From contig NZ_CAMIGN010000004.1 of assembly GCF_946221935.1 (NCBI RefSeq), positions 74,171 to 138,170 of the forward strand: a DNA stretch of 64,000 nucleotides. Reading direction: 5' to 3'. Source of the stretch: an uncultured Corynebacterium sp. (GTDB lineage Bacteria > Actinomycetota > Actinomycetes > Mycobacteriales > Mycobacteriaceae). A model generated the notes under the pieces. That model searched no databases, was not told the DNA's origin, and saw nothing but the letters and a program-made list of their open reading frames with translations. Shown one piece after another: positions 8,418 to 17,215 of this stretch. Every line of letters starts with the position of its first letter. Positions within the stretch are counted from its first letter, which is position 1. A program made the translations under genes and the position numbers.

Positions 8418-9635
8418 TTGACCCTCACGTCACTTAGGGCTCGCAGCCCCCGATCCCCCATGCACCCTCATCTTCGCATGGCTCGCGCAGTCGTCTCAGC
8501 CGTCGCTGCCACCGGCCTTTTTATGGCTGCCGCCTGTAGCGCCAGTGATGGAGCGCACTCCGCAACCAACGTAGAAAAACAGCAGATCACCGACATCCTC
8601 GGGCGCAATGTCGAGGTTCCGAAGAAGGTTGAGCGGATCCTCATGGGCGGACAGAGAATGCTCTACACCACCGCTATCCTCAACAAGGAAAACCCGCTCC
8701 AGGGGATCGTCGCCTGGCCCGATGACTTGCAGCAGAACGACCCCGGCACCTACAAGAAGTACCAACAGAGATTCTCCGAGATCGGGGACATCAAGCAGAC
8801 CGGTGAGGTTTACGATGGCTCGATGTCCGTCGAGCAGGCCCTGGAATCCCGCCCAGATGTCTTCATTGTCTCCGCGAACAGTTTCGACGCCGCCCAAGAC
8901 GCCGGCATCGTCGACGGTCTTAACAAGGCCGGAATCCCCACCGTCGCCGTCGACTACTTCACTGACCCAGTAAAAAACACCGCACCAAGTGTGCGCTTGC
9001 TCGGCAAAGTACTCGGGCACGAAAAGGAGGCGGAGAAGTACGCCCGGTTCTACGAATCCAAGGTGGACATGGTTCACGACCGGTTGGAAAAAGCCAAGGC
9101 CACTCCCACCCCAACCTTCCTTTGGCGAGCTCCCGGCTACTTCGACTGCTGCTCCACTTTCGCCAAGTCCAACCTGGCTCAATTAGTCACCGCAGCAGGT
9201 GGAAAGAACCTGGGAGACGACATGATTGAAGGTAAGCAAGGCCAAGTCTCCCCCGAAGCGCTGGCCGGAAAAGACCCGGACGTCATCATCGCCACCGGCG
9301 CTGACTGGACTGATGCCAAGCAGCAGCCAAAAAAGACTGGCTTTATCCCCCTCGGTTACGACGAGTCCGCCGATCAGGCAGCCCGGGATTTTCAGCGCGT
9401 CGTTAACGGGCAACCTGTCCTCAAGGAAATGCGAGCCGTCAAGGACAAGAGAGCCTACGCCGCGTGGCATCACTTCTATGACTCTCCGTACAACTACCTG
9501 GCCATCGAGTGGTTCGCCAAGGCCATGCACCCCGACCTGTTTGCCGACATTGACCCGCAGGCTGACATGAAGGAACTGCACGAAAAATTCCTCCCCGTGG
9601 AGGCGAGCGGCACCTTCTGGACTGGTTTGCCATGA
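8418..9635 (+). CDS. Siderophore/metal-chelate ABC transporter substrate-binding lipoprotein
   Basis: 405 aa, periplasmic-binding-protein type 2 (FecB/BtuF-like). The N-terminal signal ends in a lipobox, FMAAAC, so Cys is the predicted lipid attachment site (about residue 41). The mature start ITDILGRNVEVPKKVERI is the usual opening of siderophore/cobalamin binding proteins. The TTG start at 8418 is chosen because of a good Shine-Dalgarno AAGAAAGG at 8402-8409; no upstream ATG fits. It is preceded by a DtxR-like box and followed by permease and ATPase genes. The ligand is inferred to be the metal complex of the neighbouring operon's product. Related proteins also bind haem or other siderophores, so this needs direct testing. 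Confidence 0.87.
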   Translation: MTLTSLRARSPRSPMHPHLRMARAVVSAVAATGLFMAAACSASDGAHSATNVEKQQITDILGRNVEVPKKVERILMGGQRMLYTTAILNKENPLQGIVAWPDDLQQNDPGTYKKYQQRFSEIGDIKQTGEVYDGSMSVEQALESRPDVFIVSANSFDAAQDAGIVDGLNKAGIPTVAVDYFTDPVKNTAPSVRLLGKVLGHEKEAEKYARFYESKVDMVHDRLEKAKATPTPTFLWRAPGYFDCCSTFAKSNLAQLVTAAGGKNLGDDMIEGKQGQVSPEALAGKDPDVIIATGADWTDAKQQPKKTGFIPLGYDESADQAARDFQRVVNGQPVLKEMRAVKDKRAYAAWHHFYDSPYNYLAIEWFAKAMHPDLFADIDPQADMKELHEKFLPVEASGTFWTGLP

Positions 9636-10756
9636 GCCACGTCGCCCCGACACGGTCAATCCCTGCCGTAAACGGGAAGGATCACAAAGACAGCATCCCG
9701 CAACGTCAACGTCCCGGCGTGAGCTGGTACCGAGCAGCCAGCAGGCGCAAGGTGGCAATCATCGCCGGGCTCGCGGCTCTGCTATGTGCAGTCACCGCCA
9801 CAGATTTCCTCATCGGCAGCAGCATGCCTGCTAATGAGGCGATATATGTGCTATTTCACCCCAGCGATTCCCGCCCTGTTGACCGACAGATCATCTTTGA
9901 TATTCGCCTACCAATGACCATCACGGCGGTCCTCATCGGCGCTGCCCTCGCTGCCGCTGGTGCAGAGATGCAAACCATCCTGGGCAACCCCCTCGCAGAG
10001 CCCTACACACTGGGTATTTCCGCCGCCTCCAGCTTCGGCGCCGCCTTCGCCACCGTCTCCGGATTCACCGCCGCAGGAATTGGTGCAACGCTGGGGATGG
10101 CCGGCAGCGCGTGGGTGTTCGGGATCGCAGCATGCGCGGTGATTGTCCTCTTCTCCCGGTCAAAGAGCGCCGGCACGCAGGGAATGATCTTGCTAGGCAT
10201 TGCAATCGTGTTCCTTTTCGACGCTCTCCTGGCACTGATGCAATACCTCGCCTCGCAGACCCAGCTAGAGCAGGTGGTCTTCTGGACGATGGGCAGTATC
10301 ACGCGCGCCACGTGGCCCCAGATCGGCCTCCTGGCACTCGTCTCGCTGATCGTCATCGCATTCTTCTACCGCAACGCGTGGACACTGACGGCGTTTCGAA
10401 TGGGAGACGACCGCGCCAGGTCCATGGGAATCAACGTCAACAGGCTGCGCACGCTCACACTGGTGGGCGTCTCCCTCATGGCTGCGACTGCCGTTTCGAT
10501 GGCCGGGACGATTGGCTTTATCGGCCTCGTCGGCCCGCACATCGCCAGGATGCTTGTCGGCGAGGATCAGCGCTTTTTCCTCACTACATCCATCTTCTCC
10601 GGGGCGCTCTTGCTTACCTCAGCCTCCGTGGTCTCCAAGCTGATCCAGCCCGGCGCGATCCTGCCCGTCGGCATCATCACGGCGATTGTGGGCGTGCCGG
10701 CGTTCGTCGTCCTCATCGTTCTGCGCCGCCCCCGAACCGTCTCCTCTCCCACCTAA
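9632..10756 (+). CDS. FecCD-type siderophore ABC transporter permease
   Basis: 374 aa with about nine to ten transmembrane segments. It has the FecCD signatures RLPMTITAVLIGAALAAAGAEMQ, GNPLAEPYTLGIS and the C-terminal GFIGLVGPHIARMLVG. The hydrophilic N-terminal stretch of about 35 residues is cytoplasmic. ATG 9632 overlaps the stop of the lipoprotein gene by 4 bp, so the two are coupled. Only one permease gene is present, so the transporter should work as a homodimer, as BtuC does. It imports the complex delivered by the lipoprotein. Confidence 0.93.
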   Translation: MSHVAPTRSIPAVNGKDHKDSIPQRQRPGVSWYRAASRRKVAIIAGLAALLCAVTATDFLIGSSMPANEAIYVLFHPSDSRPVDRQIIFDIRLPMTITAVLIGAALAAAGAEMQTILGNPLAEPYTLGISAASSFGAAFATVSGFTAAGIGATLGMAGSAWVFGIAACAVIVLFSRSKSAGTQGMILLGIAIVFLFDALLALMQYLASQTQLEQVVFWTMGSITRATWPQIGLLALVSLIVIAFFYRNAWTLTAFRMGDDRARSMGINVNRLRTLTLVGVSLMAATAVSMAGTIGFIGLVGPHIARMLVGEDQRFFLTTSIFSGALLLTSASVVSKLIQPGAILPVGIITAIVGVPAFVVLIVLRRPRTVSSPT

Positions 10757-10821
10757 TACCCCCTCGCCGCGCCCACTTCTTCTCGCTCCAGCCCCTCCCT
10801 CACCCCAGAAAGGACAACCTC

Positions 10822-11592
10822 GTGGAACAGCCCGCCACGGTTCCGTCAGCCACCGCGCTGCAGGTCACCGACCTCAGTTTTTCCCACGGAGCAGCGCAGA
10901 TCCTGAATGGCGTGTCTCTTCCGGGGATCAACGCCGGAACCGTCACCGCCCTTGTAGGCCCCAATGGCGCTGGTAAATCCACCCTGCTGCGCTGCATGGC
11001 TCAGCTGTGCCGATTCAGTGGCAGCGTCACCGGACCTGACGCGGTTTATTTGCCACAGGATCCCCCGCCGGAAAGCACCCTTACAGTGTTCGAATCAGTG
11101 CTGTTGGCGCTCCAACACTCCCGCACAGGGTTCAGAGGATTGCGAGTGGCCACAACTACACAGGATCGAGTCAGTACGGTCCTCGCACGACTGGGTCTGG
11201 AAAACCTCCAAGCCCGGACGATGTCCCAGCTATCCGGTGGGCAGCGCCAACTGGTGAGCTTCGCCCAGGCGATCGTGCGCCGACCCCAAGCCCTATTGTT
11301 GGACGAACCAACCAGCGCCCTCGACCTACGCAATCAGCTGACACTGATGGAGCATATCTGCACCTACGCCGTCGAGGCGCCAGCAGCGGTAGTGGTCACG
11401 ATGCACGACTTATCGCACGCAGCGCGTTTCGCCGATCGTATCGTAGTGCTCCACAATGGCACCGTTTACTCACACGGAGCCGTGGAGGAAGTACTCACCG
11501 AGAACATGTTGCGAGAAGTCTACCGAGTCGATGGAACTGTCACGCCCACCGGCGATGGGACTGTAGCGATCACCACGTCAAGAGCCATTTGA
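10822..11592 (+). CDS. Siderophore ABC transporter ATP-binding protein
   Basis: 256 aa. Walker A is GPNGAGKST (about residues 46-54), the signature is LSGGQRQ, Walker B is ALLLDEPTSALD and the H-loop is TMHDLSHA, the order seen in FepC/BtuD ATPases. The start is GTG 10822, chosen for the Shine-Dalgarno AGAAAGGA at 10807-10814; longer in-frame extensions upstream read through the permease gene and are spurious. It energises the FecCD permease and is the last gene of the uptake operon. The 65-bp gap after the permease holds no evident promoter. Confidence 0.93.
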   Translation: MEQPATVPSATALQVTDLSFSHGAAQILNGVSLPGINAGTVTALVGPNGAGKSTLLRCMAQLCRFSGSVTGPDAVYLPQDPPPESTLTVFESVLLALQHSRTGFRGLRVATTTQDRVSTVLARLGLENLQARTMSQLSGGQRQLVSFAQAIVRRPQALLLDEPTSALDLRNQLTLMEHICTYAVEAPAAVVVTMHDLSHAARFADRIVVLHNGTVYSHGAVEEVLTENMLREVYRVDGTVTPTGDGTVAITTSRAI

Positions 11593-11808
11593 GGGTCTGC
11601 TAAACTTGGCGAGTCACATAAATTTTTTTCCGTTCATGTTCCGACGTGACGGACCGCCCAATTTTTTCTAGCCCCCGGAGCCACACTCCCGCGCATCTTG
11701 GGGACACTAGGAGCGATCGATCGGCTCCGTAGTTCGGGACGTTGAAGGCGATTATGTGTTTGCCTAAGAAATCGTCGTCGAACTCGTTGGTTAGGGTGTT
11801 GTAGACAC
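11593..11808 (+). other. Intergenic region before mrpA
   Basis: About 215 bp separates the ABC operon from mrpA. It contains two T-rich tracts (11624-11631 and 11664-11669) and a GGAGC/GCTCC inverted repeat around 11710-11728. I see no clear iron box or consensus promoter. A 71-codon frame on the minus strand (11600-11815) overlaps the mrpA start and is not supported by any recognisable family. Confidence 0.5.
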
Positions 11809-14800
11809 GTGGCATTGTTGGCCGTCCCCGTCACCATAGCGGTGGCACTCATCCTCGTCCCCCTGTTGGTCAAGACTCTTGACCGAAACGCCGGCTGGCC
11901 CTTGGGCCTGACTTTCCTGGCGCTCGCGGGGTACGTGATCAAACATGCCGACCCGGTCTTGAATGGCGAGACTGCCACGTGGTCTGTCACCTGGATCCAA
12001 AATTTCCTATCCGGAGCGAGCGGCGCAGGTAACGCAAGCGTGGGCGCAGCATCCACGGGCAACTCAACAGCCCTCGATCTGTCTCTGAAGATGGACTCTC
12101 TGGGGCTGTTCTTCACCCTCCTGGCTCTCCTTATCGGTGCCGTGGTCTTTATCTACTCCGCCGCCTACCTGCACAGGGGCGACAAAATCATGAGCTTCTA
12201 CGTGCTCATGACCTCGTTTATGCTGGCAGTTCTACTACTGGTACTGGCGGACGACGTAGCGCTGCTGTTCATCGGCTGGGAGCTTGTCTCCCTGGCTTCG
12301 TTCTTCCTTATCGCCCGCTCGGGTTCTGGCGGCGAGGCCGGTTCGATCCGCACCTTGCTGCTGACCTTTGTCGGTGGTCTGTTCCTGCTGGCGGCACTCG
12401 GTATCGGTGTGGTCACCACGGGCACGACGGATCTCACGGCCATGCTGCACTCCCCCGCCTGGGACGGCCAGGACGTGCGTCTGGCTATCGTCGCCGTCCT
12501 TATCGCCCTGGCCGCGTTTTCAAAGGCCGCACAAATCCCCTTCCACTTCTGGCTGCCCGAGGCCATGGCCGCTGACACCCCGGTCTCTGCCTTTCTGCAT
12601 GCCGCCGCCGTCGTGAAGGCGGGCGTGTATCTGCTGCTGCGCTTCTCCGGCCTCTTCGAGGGCGTCATGGCCTGGCATACGCTGCTCATCGTCATCGGCA
12701 TGACGACCGCCATCATGGGCGCCGTGTTCGCGATCCAAAAGACGGATCTAAAGAAGCTCACCGCCTACTCCACTGTCTCCCAGTTGGGCTGGATCGTCGC
12801 GACCATCGGCGTGGGCACTCCCTTCGCTATCAGCGCCGCGCTGGTTCATACCGCCGCCCATGCGTTGTTTAAGTCCTCCCTGTTCATGATCGCCGGTGTG
12901 GTCGACCACCAAGCCGGGTCGCGCGATATTCGCCGCCTTGGCCCGCTGTGGCGCCAGATGCCTTTCACTTTCGTTTCCGCTGTGATCGCGGCGGCGTCAA
13001 TGGCAGCGATTCCCCCAACCTTCGGCTTCGTTTCGAAGGAAGGCATGCTCACTGCCTTCGAAGATGCGCCACTGAGCAATGTGGGCGTCATCGTCCTGCT
13101 GGTCGCGGCGGGTATCGGCGCACTTGCCACGCTCGTGTACTCCGCCCGCTATGTGCTGGGTGCCTTTGTCGACGGGCCCAAGGATGTCTCGCATGTCAAG
13201 GAAGCCCCGGTGAATCTATGGCTGCCTGCCGTGCTGCCCGGCGTGCTATCGCTGCCGGTTGTCGCGTTCATGGGTATCTTCGATGAGACGATCGATCAGG
13301 TGGTGGAGGCTACAGGGCTCGGCCATGCACATACGCACTTAGCGCTCTGGCATGGACTGACGGTGCCTTTGGGTATCTCTGTCGCGGTACTGGTCGTGGG
13401 TCTTATTGTTGTTATTTATCGACGCCCCCTGCTCCAGCCGCTCGAGGGCAAGCGACTCGGGGTGGCAACGGGCGCGGAGATGATTACCGCATTCATCGAA
13501 CGTTCCACGAAGTTCGGGCGCGCTTTTGGCCGCCTGGCGAACTCTGTGAACCCCAACCGGCACGTGGTGTGGATCTTCTCCATGCTGATTCTGCTGGCGG
13601 GCTTTGCCCTGCTGGGGCCGGGGCGTATCGAGGGTCTGGCGGATTTGAGCCCGCGGGTCGAGGGAATCGACAACGTCGTCGACTTGGTGGGGCTGGTGAT
13701 CGTTGGCTTGGGTGTATTGGCGATGATCGGAACGCGTTCGCGTCTGGCCTCCGTTGTGCTGGTTGGCATCGTTGGCGCGGGTGTTTCCTGGGTCATGCTG
13801 ACCTTGGGCGCACCTGATGTGGCTACGACCCAGCTGCTGGTTGAGTTCTGCGTGGTGGTCATCATGATGCTGGTTATCCGCCACCAACCGCGCTTGTACC
13901 TGCGCGAAGGAGCCAACCGCACGCGCTTCGCCACGGTTCTGGCTGTGCTCGTTGGCCTAGTTACTTTCCTCGGCTCGTGGCTGCTTATCGGCCGCCACGA
14001 CAAACCCGAGATCGCACAGTGGTACCTGGAAAAGACCCCGGAGATCTCTGGCGGCAACAACGTCGTCGCCGTCATCCTGGTGGAGTTCCGTGCTTTCGAT
14101 ACTTTGGGCGAGCTGTCGGTGCTGGGCATGGCGGGCATTGTGATTGCCGCACTGATCAAGTCCATCCCGCGATCCCCGGTTCCGGGCTATGGCCCGGGTT
14201 CTACCGCAGAGCTATTCCGCGCGCCTGGTTCCACTCGGTTCCCGGATGTCCACAAGGTTCCGGAGCTGGCACCGTTCTACTCCAAGTACCTGCGCTCCAC
14301 GCACTTGAACTCAATTAACTCCCGGATGACGCTATATCCGTTGGTTCCGATCCTGGCGCTCTTGTCTGCCGCGACGTTCTGGCGCGGGCACCAGGCTCCG
14401 GGCGGCGGATTCGTCGCCGCCCTGATCGCGGCCTGTGGCATCTTCATGTACTACCTGGCGCAGGCTCGGGCGAAGAAGATGTTCACTGACCAGGTTGCCT
14501 ACACCTTCGTCGGTGCCGGTATGGCGATGGCACTTATCACCGGCTTGATCGGCTACATCAGTGACGGCTTCCTCGCCCCCATCCACGGAGAGATTCTGGG
14601 GCAGCACGTATCCACCTCGCTGATTTTCGACGGTGGTGTGTACTTGGCAGTGCTCGGCCTGGTGGTCATTGTTATCAACCAGATGGGTGGTCGCGAACGG
14701 CCGGGTACGGACCCGGCAACACTGAAGTCGAAGTTCCGTGCCCAGAACGCAAAACAGAAGATGGGGTTGAACTCCAAGGGCAAGCGCCCCGCCCCTATCG

Positions 14801-15045
14801 AGGGCAAGGAAACCCCGGCCAAGAAACCTTCGCCAGTCGCCGTCACCGTTGGTGGCAGCAATATTCCGTTGAATCCTTCCCAGGTATCAGCCGCTGCAAA
14901 GGCGGAGGAAGAAGCCCACCGGGCAGAGCGCGAAGCGGCCCGTGCACCGGTGCCGACGCAGAAAGACAACGGGACTGTGCAGGCAGATGAGCCTGACGGC
15001 GTCACCAATGAAGAACCAGACGAGCAGAAGGAAGAGCAACAGTGA
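11809..15045 (+). CDS. mrpA: Mrp antiporter subunit MrpA (MrpA-MrpB type fusion)
   Basis: 1078 aa and largest subunit of the multi-gene Na+(K+)/H+ antiporter in the membrane. The N-terminal 500 residues form a NuoL/ND5-like proton channel (for example the segment around FSKAAQIPFHFWLPEAMAAD with charged residues in membrane). The C-terminal part (about 600-960) contains the MrpA tail and an MrpB-like domain (PLVPILALLSAATFWRGHQAPGGGF), followed by a hydrophilic tail rich in K, E, A and P (about 960-1078). GTG 11809 has AGGGTG 10 nt upstream. No separate mrpB follows, which supports the fusion. mrpA-C-D-E-F-G are adjacent or overlapping, so one operon. Confidence 0.95.
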   Translation: MALLAVPVTIAVALILVPLLVKTLDRNAGWPLGLTFLALAGYVIKHADPVLNGETATWSVTWIQNFLSGASGAGNASVGAASTGNSTALDLSLKMDSLGLFFTLLALLIGAVVFIYSAAYLHRGDKIMSFYVLMTSFMLAVLLLVLADDVALLFIGWELVSLASFFLIARSGSGGEAGSIRTLLLTFVGGLFLLAALGIGVVTTGTTDLTAMLHSPAWDGQDVRLAIVAVLIALAAFSKAAQIPFHFWLPEAMAADTPVSAFLHAAAVVKAGVYLLLRFSGLFEGVMAWHTLLIVIGMTTAIMGAVFAIQKTDLKKLTAYSTVSQLGWIVATIGVGTPFAISAALVHTAAHALFKSSLFMIAGVVDHQAGSRDIRRLGPLWRQMPFTFVSAVIAAASMAAIPPTFGFVSKEGMLTAFEDAPLSNVGVIVLLVAAGIGALATLVYSARYVLGAFVDGPKDVSHVKEAPVNLWLPAVLPGVLSLPVVAFMGIFDETIDQVVEATGLGHAHTHLALWHGLTVPLGISVAVLVVGLIVVIYRRPLLQPLEGKRLGVATGAEMITAFIERSTKFGRAFGRLANSVNPNRHVVWIFSMLILLAGFALLGPGRIEGLADLSPRVEGIDNVVDLVGLVIVGLGVLAMIGTRSRLASVVLVGIVGAGVSWVMLTLGAPDVATTQLLVEFCVVVIMMLVIRHQPRLYLREGANRTRFATVLAVLVGLVTFLGSWLLIGRHDKPEIAQWYLEKTPEISGGNNVVAVILVEFRAFDTLGELSVLGMAGIVIAALIKSIPRSPVPGYGPGSTAELFRAPGSTRFPDVHKVPELAPFYSKYLRSTHLNSINSRMTLYPLVPILALLSAATFWRGHQAPGGGFVAALIAACGIFMYYLAQARAKKMFTDQVAYTFVGAGMAMALITGLIGYISDGFLAPIHGEILGQHVSTSLIFDGGVYLAVLGLVVIVINQMGGRERPGTDPATLKSKFRAQNAKQKMGLNSKGKRPAPIEGKETPAKKPSPVAVTVGGSNIPLNPSQVSAAAKAEEEAHRAEREAARAPVPTQKDNGTVQADEPDGVTNEEPDEQKEEQQ

Positions 15046-15530
15046 TCATCGCAGCCATCATCGCCATCCTGGTCGCCGGCGGCGTGTACCTGGTGATGCA
15101 GCGTGGAATGCTGCGAATCATCATGGGCATCACGCTCTTGGGCCACGGTGTGAACCTGCTGATCCTCGCCGCGGGCATTGGCGCGTGGCGCACGGATCCC
15201 CTCATGGATCGGGCTACCCCGGAGCAGGCTGCCGACCCGCTGCCGCAGGCGTTCGTGCTGACCGCGATCGTGATTTCAATGGCTTCCACCGCCGTCATGC
15301 TCGCCATGGCCGCGCTTGGCCGCGACGATGACACTATCGGCACCGATGACGTAGAGACCGCCTCCCGCCGACTGCGCACCCTGCAGACGATGGGGTGGAA
15401 GAACTACGAGGAGGCCAAGACGCACGGCGGTGTGGTCGAGGAGCACAAGTCCAAGAAACTCGGCGCGAACGACTACACCGAGGTGCATTCAAGCGCGGAC
15501 GAAGATGGCCTACAGGAGGGACAGAAGTAA
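15042..15530 (+). CDS. mrpC: Mrp antiporter subunit MrpC
   Basis: 162 aa, NuoK-like. Three transmembrane helices occupy about the first 95 residues, with the NuoK-type segment GMLRIIMGITLLGHGVNLL. The last 65 residues are hydrophilic and longer than in the usual 110-115 aa MrpC. GTG 15042 overlaps the mrpA stop (GTGA), so translation is coupled. It forms part of the proton path of the Mrp complex. Confidence 0.93.
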   Translation: MIIAAIIAILVAGGVYLVMQRGMLRIIMGITLLGHGVNLLILAAGIGAWRTDPLMDRATPEQAADPLPQAFVLTAIVISMASTAVMLAMAALGRDDDTIGTDDVETASRRLRTLQTMGWKNYEEAKTHGGVVEEHKSKKLGANDYTEVHSSADEDGLQEGQK

Positions 15531-17212
15531 TGACCGGAAGCTCCCTACTCAGCCTGTTTATCGCCGTTCCACTGCTCTCTGCTGCCGTCGCTGCGATGGC
15601 TCCATGGAGTGCTGTGCGTCGCGCACTCGGCCTGCTGGTACCCATGTTCGGCATCGGCGCTAGCCTGTGGATACTGACCAAGGTCAGCGAACCCCATACG
15701 GTGATGGTCGATAACGTCGGCGGCTTTATCGGTGGTATCTCCATCCCCCTGGCCGCCGACAATCTGGCGGGCATCATGATCCTGACGACCTCCGTCGTCG
15801 CCCTTGTCGCCAATTGGTTTGCCGACGTGGTTGGGGAGACACGAACCCGCTTCTACCCTGCCCTCACCCTGATGCTTATCGGCGGTGTGTGGGGTGCGTT
15901 GCTTACCGCGGATCTGTTCAACCTCTTTGTGTTTATCGAGGTCATGTTGATGCCCTCCTTCGGCCTGCTGGCCATGACGGGCACGTGGGCACGCCTGGCC
16001 GCGGGCAGGATGTTCATTGTCGTGAACCTGGTGACCTCCCTGCTGCTGCTCTCCGGCGTGGTGCTGGTCTATGCAGTTGTGGGCACCACCAACCTCGCGG
16101 CTCTGGCGGGCGCCGCCGGCCCGCGCGGCACCGAGTTCGCCGAGGGCGTGTTCGGCAATCAATGGCAACTGGTAGTCCCCCTTGGCATGGTGCTGCTAGC
16201 ACTTGCCGTTAAGTCAGGCGTGGCGCCAGTCCACACCTGGCTGCCGCGCGCCTACCCCTCAACTTCCCCCGCGGTGATGGCACTATTCTCCGCCCTGCAT
16301 ACCAAGGTCGGCATCTACGCCATCTTCCGCGTATACCTTACCGTCTTCGAGGGGGATCCCACCTGGTCGTGGGCCATCCTGGTGATCATGGTGCTGGGCA
16401 TGCTGATCGGTGGCTTTGCCGGCCTTGGCGAAACTACAATGCGCAGCGTCCTTGCCTATCAAATGGTCAATGGCATCCCATTCATTCTGATCAGCCTGGC
16501 GTTCTTGAGCGATAATGCGCGCCTGATGATCAGCGCCGGGCTGTTCTACATGCTGCACCACATGATCGTCGCCGGGGCACTGATTATGGCCTCCGGCGCG
16601 ATCGAGGAAACGTACGGTTCCGGCCGTGTGCGCAAACTGTCGGGCCTGCTACGCCGCGACCGTTTCGTCTCCATTGTCTTCGCCGCAGGCGCCCTGGCGA
16701 TTGTCGGCCTACCTCCGTTTTCTGGCCTTTGGGGCAAACTCGCCCTCGTCTTCGGCGTAGCTCAGGACGGTACATGGAAGACATGGGTAGCCATCGGCGC
16801 GATCATCATCTCCTCAATTGGTGCCCTGGTCTCCATGATCTACGTATGGCGCGAGGTGTTCTGGGGACGACAAATGAACGCCAACGAAACCAACCCGGAG
16901 CTGCGCGTGCCGAGCCGCTACGTATGGCCGTCGGCAGTGATGATGCTGATTTCCGTCGGCATGTTCATCGGTGCCGGTCCGGTCTTCCAGCAGATCAACA
17001 AAGCTGCCGACAACCTAACCGATACGACGGCCTACGTTGAAGCGGTGCTCGGCGATCCAGACGAGGCCATCGGCGTGGTTCTGCCGCCCGGGCCAAGCGG
17101 ATTGGATAACGTCCCTACGGACGCTCGGAGTTCGACGAACGATGACGCCCTTAAGGAGCGTGTCGAAAGGGAGAACCAAGAGCAACCGGCCCAGCACGGG
17201 GAGGAACACTAA
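15530..17212 (+). CDS. mrpD: Mrp antiporter subunit MrpD
   Basis: 560 aa, NuoM/NuoN-like proton channel subunit with about 14 membrane helices. Typical motifs are FVFIEVMLMPSFGLLAMTG and LAVKSGVAPVHTWLPRAYPSTSP (lysine in membrane). ATG 15530 overlaps the mrpC stop by one base and has a strong AGGAGGG 9 nt upstream; the longer upstream frame is out of context. The C-terminal 60 residues are hydrophilic and acidic. It belongs to the mrp operon and is needed together with MrpA for cation/proton exchange. Confidence 0.95.
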   Translation: MTGSSLLSLFIAVPLLSAAVAAMAPWSAVRRALGLLVPMFGIGASLWILTKVSEPHTVMVDNVGGFIGGISIPLAADNLAGIMILTTSVVALVANWFADVVGETRTRFYPALTLMLIGGVWGALLTADLFNLFVFIEVMLMPSFGLLAMTGTWARLAAGRMFIVVNLVTSLLLLSGVVLVYAVVGTTNLAALAGAAGPRGTEFAEGVFGNQWQLVVPLGMVLLALAVKSGVAPVHTWLPRAYPSTSPAVMALFSALHTKVGIYAIFRVYLTVFEGDPTWSWAILVIMVLGMLIGGFAGLGETTMRSVLAYQMVNGIPFILISLAFLSDNARLMISAGLFYMLHHMIVAGALIMASGAIEETYGSGRVRKLSGLLRRDRFVSIVFAAGALAIVGLPPFSGLWGKLALVFGVAQDGTWKTWVAIGAIIISSIGALVSMIYVWREVFWGRQMNANETNPELRVPSRYVWPSAVMMLISVGMFIGAGPVFQQINKAADNLTDTTAYVEAVLGDPDEAIGVVLPPGPSGLDNVPTDARSSTNDDALKERVERENQEQPAQHGEEH

Positions 17213-17215
17213 GCC

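Noticed and set aside
11600..11815. 71-codon minus-strand frame before mrpA
   Set aside because: Plausible-looking composition but no family, no ribosome binding site, and it overlaps the mrpA start; not enough to call a gene.
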